Source: Acidobacteriota bacterium
GTDB lineage: Bacteria; Acidobacteriota; UBA6911; RPQK01; JADFOI01
Direction of reading: 5' to 3'
DNA length: 7,237 bases
NCBI GenBank assembly: GCA_022545645.1
Contig: JACZQQ010000132.1
Coordinates: 1 to 7,237 of the forward strand
The notes beneath the pieces were generated by a model. The model did not search any database. It saw nothing but the letters and a program-made list of their open reading frames with translations, and had not been told where the DNA came from. The translations under genes were made by a program, and so were the position numbers. Below are positions 5,039 through 7,237 of this stretch, one piece after another (within the stretch, counting starts at the first letter, position 1; every line of letters starts with the position of its first letter).

Positions 5039-6205
5039 ATGGTTGATCGATCCAGATCCTTTTTCCTGAGAGGACTCGCCGTTGCTCTTTGCGCCCTCAT
5101 CCTTTCATTGATCATCGGTCTGCCTCAACCTCCAAAAACGGAAGCGGAGGAGGTCCCCACTCTAGCCGATCGAGAGTTTGAGCGGCTGTCTCTGGAACTG
5201 AGCGAAGAACCGGGTTACTTCGACACCGATAATTTGATCTCCAACGAGATTTCCTATCAACAGGTCCTTCCAAAATTGAAGGAGATCACGAGAGCTGGAC
5301 AGGCCTATTTGGGAGTTGGGCCCGATCAGAACTTTACCTACATCGTGCAGGTCAGACCTGCAACCGCCTTCATCATTGATCTTCGCCGCGACAATCTATT
5401 GCAACATCTGTACTTCAAGCAAGTCATCGAGGCTTCAAAGGACCGTTGGCAGTATCTCTCACTGTTGTTTGGCAAGGAATCTCCGCAAGACTTTCGACCC
5501 GATCCTTCAGCCGATGTGAACCGTTTGGTTCACCACTTTCGGAGTCTCTCGTCAGACCAGGATTTCTTTGAACAGAACTTTCTAGAAGCCTGGTCATCCA
5601 TTCGAGGACGTTTTCCCCGGCTGATCCAGGAGGAGGATCGTGACACCCTTTATGAAATCGCTGCTACCTTTTTCAAAGAAAACCTGCAGCTCAAATTCCG
5701 GAGCTATGGCCGTCGGCCTCGGCCTCACTACCCTACCTATGAGCAACTGATGACACAGACCGATAGCAGCGGTGAAATGCGAAATTATTTGAATTCCGAG
5801 AACGATTTTCAGTTTTTAAGAAAGATGCAGCTGGAGAATCGGATTGTGCCGGTCATCGGGGACTTGGCAGGGCAAAAAGCCATGAGAGATGTAGGAGAAT
5901 ACTTGAAGAAACAAGGCTCTGTGGTTTCGGCCTTCTACGTGTCCAATGTGGAATTCTACTTGTTCGGTGATGGAAGGTTTCCCCTTTTTCTAGAGAACGT
6001 GAAAAACCTGCCCGTCGATGGAAACAGTGTCCTGATCCGGAGTGTTTTCAACCATTGGCAAAGGCATTCAGAAACTCTGCCCGGATATTACGTCACCACC
6101 TTGCTGCAGCGAATCGACGGTTTGCTGGGGCTTTACCAGGAGAGACCCTATCGAGACTACTGGGATGTGGTCACCACGGACTACATTCCAACCCAAGTGA
6201 ACTGA
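5039..6205 (+). CDS. LIC_10091-like exported or membrane-anchored protein
   Basis: This 388-residue protein has an N-terminal hydrophobic segment (about 12-28, GLAVALCALILSLIIGL) after a basic start, acting as signal or anchor, then a soluble domain. Conserved-looking blocks are DTDNLISNEISY (62-73), GQAYLGVGPDQNFTYI (87-102), AFIIDLRRDNLLQHLYFK (110-127), LSLLFGK (140-146), NRIVPVIGDLAG (267-278) and SAFYVSNVEFYLF (297-309). These match my memory of the uncharacterised LIC_10091 family, which has a methyltransferase-like Rossmann look: LGVGPDQNFTYI resembles a nucleotide-binding turn and IDLRRDN a strand-2 acidic position. No reaction is established. Start ATG 5039 is supported by GAGGAG at 5023-5028, ten bases upstream. 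C18 is not in a proper lipobox, since Leu stands at -1. It is divergent from the DUF4159 gene and its stop lies 17 bases from the convergent glycosyltransferase stop. Confidence 0.7.
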   Translation: MVDRSRSFFLRGLAVALCALILSLIIGLPQPPKTEAEEVPTLADREFERLSLELSEEPGYFDTDNLISNEISYQQVLPKLKEITRAGQAYLGVGPDQNFTYIVQVRPATAFIIDLRRDNLLQHLYFKQVIEASKDRWQYLSLLFGKESPQDFRPDPSADVNRLVHHFRSLSSDQDFFEQNFLEAWSSIRGRFPRLIQEEDRDTLYEIAATFFKENLQLKFRSYGRRPRPHYPTYEQLMTQTDSSGEMRNYLNSENDFQFLRKMQLENRIVPVIGDLAGQKAMRDVGEYLKKQGSVVSAFYVSNVEFYLFGDGRFPLFLENVKNLPVDGNSVLIRSVFNHWQRHSETLPGYYVTTLLQRIDGLLGLYQERPYRDYWDVVTTDYIPTQVN

Positions 6206-6222
6206 TACAGAATCCGGCAGCC

Positions 6223-6651
6223 CTACTGCATAGAAAGGCTCTTAGAACTGCTCCCGTTGGGGGTTATGGGTGTCTTCGAAGCCAGATTCTGGACAAGGAG
6301 ATGACGGTGAGAGCGAAAAACCTCCGCCTGTCGAAGAATCTTCTTTTCAGACTTCGTGTGGTCCAACTCTAAGGTCTCTCGGATAAAGGAAACCACTCGG
6401 GCCAAATAGAGAGGTTTCAAGGCCTTGATCACCCTCAGTTCTCCAGCACGATCCGGAGCACGGTCGTAACTGCACAAAAACTCATAAACGAGATTCATCC
6501 ACATCAGGCTAGAGAGTCGAAAGCGATGAGCTCGAAACATTTCCTGTATTTTCTCCCCCGTTTTGGGAGGCGAAATTTGCAAAATCAAACTCTGGCTGGA
6601 AGTGAACTCCCGAGCGGCCTGTCGCTTTAAATCCTTATAGTCGATGGGCAA
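6223..6651 (-). pseudogene. Downstream, frame-shifted C-terminal part of glycosyltransferase
   Basis: This 142-codon frame continues the glycosyltransferase of the feature at 6635-7237 in a different frame. It reads naturally as its helical C-terminal region: LPIDYKDLKRQAAREF, then an aromatic-rich WMNLVYEFLCSYDRA and KPLYLARVVSFIRETLE, the pattern found after the catalytic domain in GT2/GT81-like synthases. Its only start is a TTG at 6651 without a ribosome binding site, and the frame is open back to a TGA at 6712-6714, so independent translation is unlikely. Removing one C from the coding-strand C6 run (6658-6663) joins the two frames as APSLPAPKQLPIDYKDL. The coding potential looks intact, so a recent indel, a sequencing error or a slippage site fits better than long decay. 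Confidence 0.6.
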
Positions 6652-7237
6652 TTGCTTGGGGGGCGGGAAGTGACGGGGCGCGGCCGTATACGGGTGGCGT
6701 CTCGACTTTGATCAAATCTCGGTTCCACCGCTCTTTGGATTGCAGCAGGCTGTCAAACAGAGTATCCACAACCTGGGTAAACATTTTTCCCAACTTGGGT
6801 GAACTGGGATTGTGAACTTTGGAACCCAATCCCACCAGGGCAAGGCGAAAATCCCCCAGGATAGCCTGGGTGGCCATGAAGATGTCCACCCCATATTGAC
6901 GAACGTTCCTTCCCCATCTTTGGCTTCTCCAATGTTCCATGAGTCTGGCGGAAAAGGCGAATTCGCCTGCAATCGGCTGACGAATCTTTTTGCCCAACAG
7001 TGCGTAGATCAGAGGATAACAGAGATGGTTGGTAATCGTTCCATCGTACTCGTTTCGACTGTAAAGCGGCGCCACAAACTCGTAGCCATTGATGATGGGT
7101 TCGGCCAGAGAACGTGGCCAAGAGGGGCGAATACTGCGCAAATCGGCATCCACTACCACCACCACCCTCGGTTGATACTTGGAGAGGTAGGTAAAAAGAT
7201 TGTGAAAGTTGTTGCCTTTTCCTTCGACTCCGGGAGC
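6635..7237 (-). CDS. DxD glycosyltransferase (GT2/GT81-like), 5' part, frameshifted
   Basis: Open from the window edge, 200 codons in this frame; the true N-terminus lies beyond 7237. The visible part starts at GVEGKGNNFHNLF, the loop before the second nucleotide-sugar strand. It continues with VVVVVDADLRSI, whose DAD (7142-7150) is the metal/nucleotide-sugar DxD motif. Next come FVAPLYSRNEYDGTITNHLCYPLIYALLGK and RQPIAGEFAFS, then GVDIFMATQAI and GSKVHNPSSPKLGKMFTQVV. These blocks match the catalytic half of family-2-like synthases close to glucosyl- and mannosyl-glycerate synthases (GT81/GT78 type), retaining enzymes that make compatible solutes or glycolipid heads. The actual acceptor is unknown. 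The frame runs into TAA at 6635 just after the six-base G run, and family homology continues in the next frame (6223-6651). It is convergent with the LIC_10091-like gene. A GTG at 7165 is internal, not a start. Confidence 0.75.
   Translation of the reverse strand, partial: APGVEGKGNNFHNLFTYLSKYQPRVVVVVDADLRSIRPSWPRSLAEPIINGYEFVAPLYSRNEYDGTITNHLCYPLIYALLGKKIRQPIAGEFAFSARLMEHWRSQRWGRNVRQYGVDIFMATQAILGDFRLALVGLGSKVHNPSSPKLGKMFTQVVDTLFDSLLQSKERWNRDLIKVETPPVYGRAPSLPAPQAIAHRL

Noticed and set aside
5081..5093. Possible lipoprotein lipobox around C18 of the LIC_10091-like protein
   Set aside because: Residue -1 is Leu, not Gly/Ala/Ser, and the hydrophobic stretch continues past the Cys.

Overview
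The window is a bacterial chromosomal segment of moderate GC content from a Gram-negative-type cell: it encodes a signal-peptide-bearing outer-membrane barrel protein, a periplasmic Spy/CpxP-like protein and an ECF sigma/anti-sigma pair. The combination of a DUF4159 protein, a LIC_10091-like protein, and intergenic heptamer and octamer repeats suggests Acidobacteriota or a related environmental phylum. That placement is inference from gene content only.

Layout. Positions 3-158 hold the C-terminal end of a membrane protein. Positions 159-879 contain no convincing gene; the stretch is GC-rich and full of inverted repeats, and ends in a heptamer-repeat block. A zinc-ribbon SAM methyltransferase follows (880-1791, +). 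Next is the most coherent unit, a four-gene run (1834-4102, +): ECF sigma factor, HxxxCxxC (ZAS-type) single-pass anti-sigma factor, membrane-anchored Spy/CpxP/CnrX-like protein, and outer-membrane beta-barrel protein. The first three genes overlap by 8 and 4 bases. A TGAAAC-N15-CGTA element just upstream of the sigma gene resembles an ECF promoter, which suggests autoregulation. The barrel gene's ribosome binding site can pair perfectly over 10 bases with the leader just upstream.

Positions 4103-4236 hold a hairpin, five in-phase heptamers and four octamers. Then come a DUF4159 protein on the minus strand (4237-4980) and a divergently transcribed LIC_10091-like exported or anchored protein (5039-6205, +), sharing a 58-base intergenic region. 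The right end carries a minus-strand DxD glycosyltransferase (6223-7237, 5' end outside the window). It is split into two frames near a six-base G run and is either frameshifted or mis-sequenced.

How the genes may work together. The sigma, anti-sigma, periplasmic helical protein and barrel look like an envelope-stress or metal-response circuit, laid out like CnrYXH with an outer-membrane protein added. The anti-sigma periplasmic tail is strongly acidic and the Spy-like tail strongly arginine-rich, which suggests direct contact. The methyltransferase and glycosyltransferase point to surface-glycan or compatible-solute metabolism, but no pathway can be assigned from this window.
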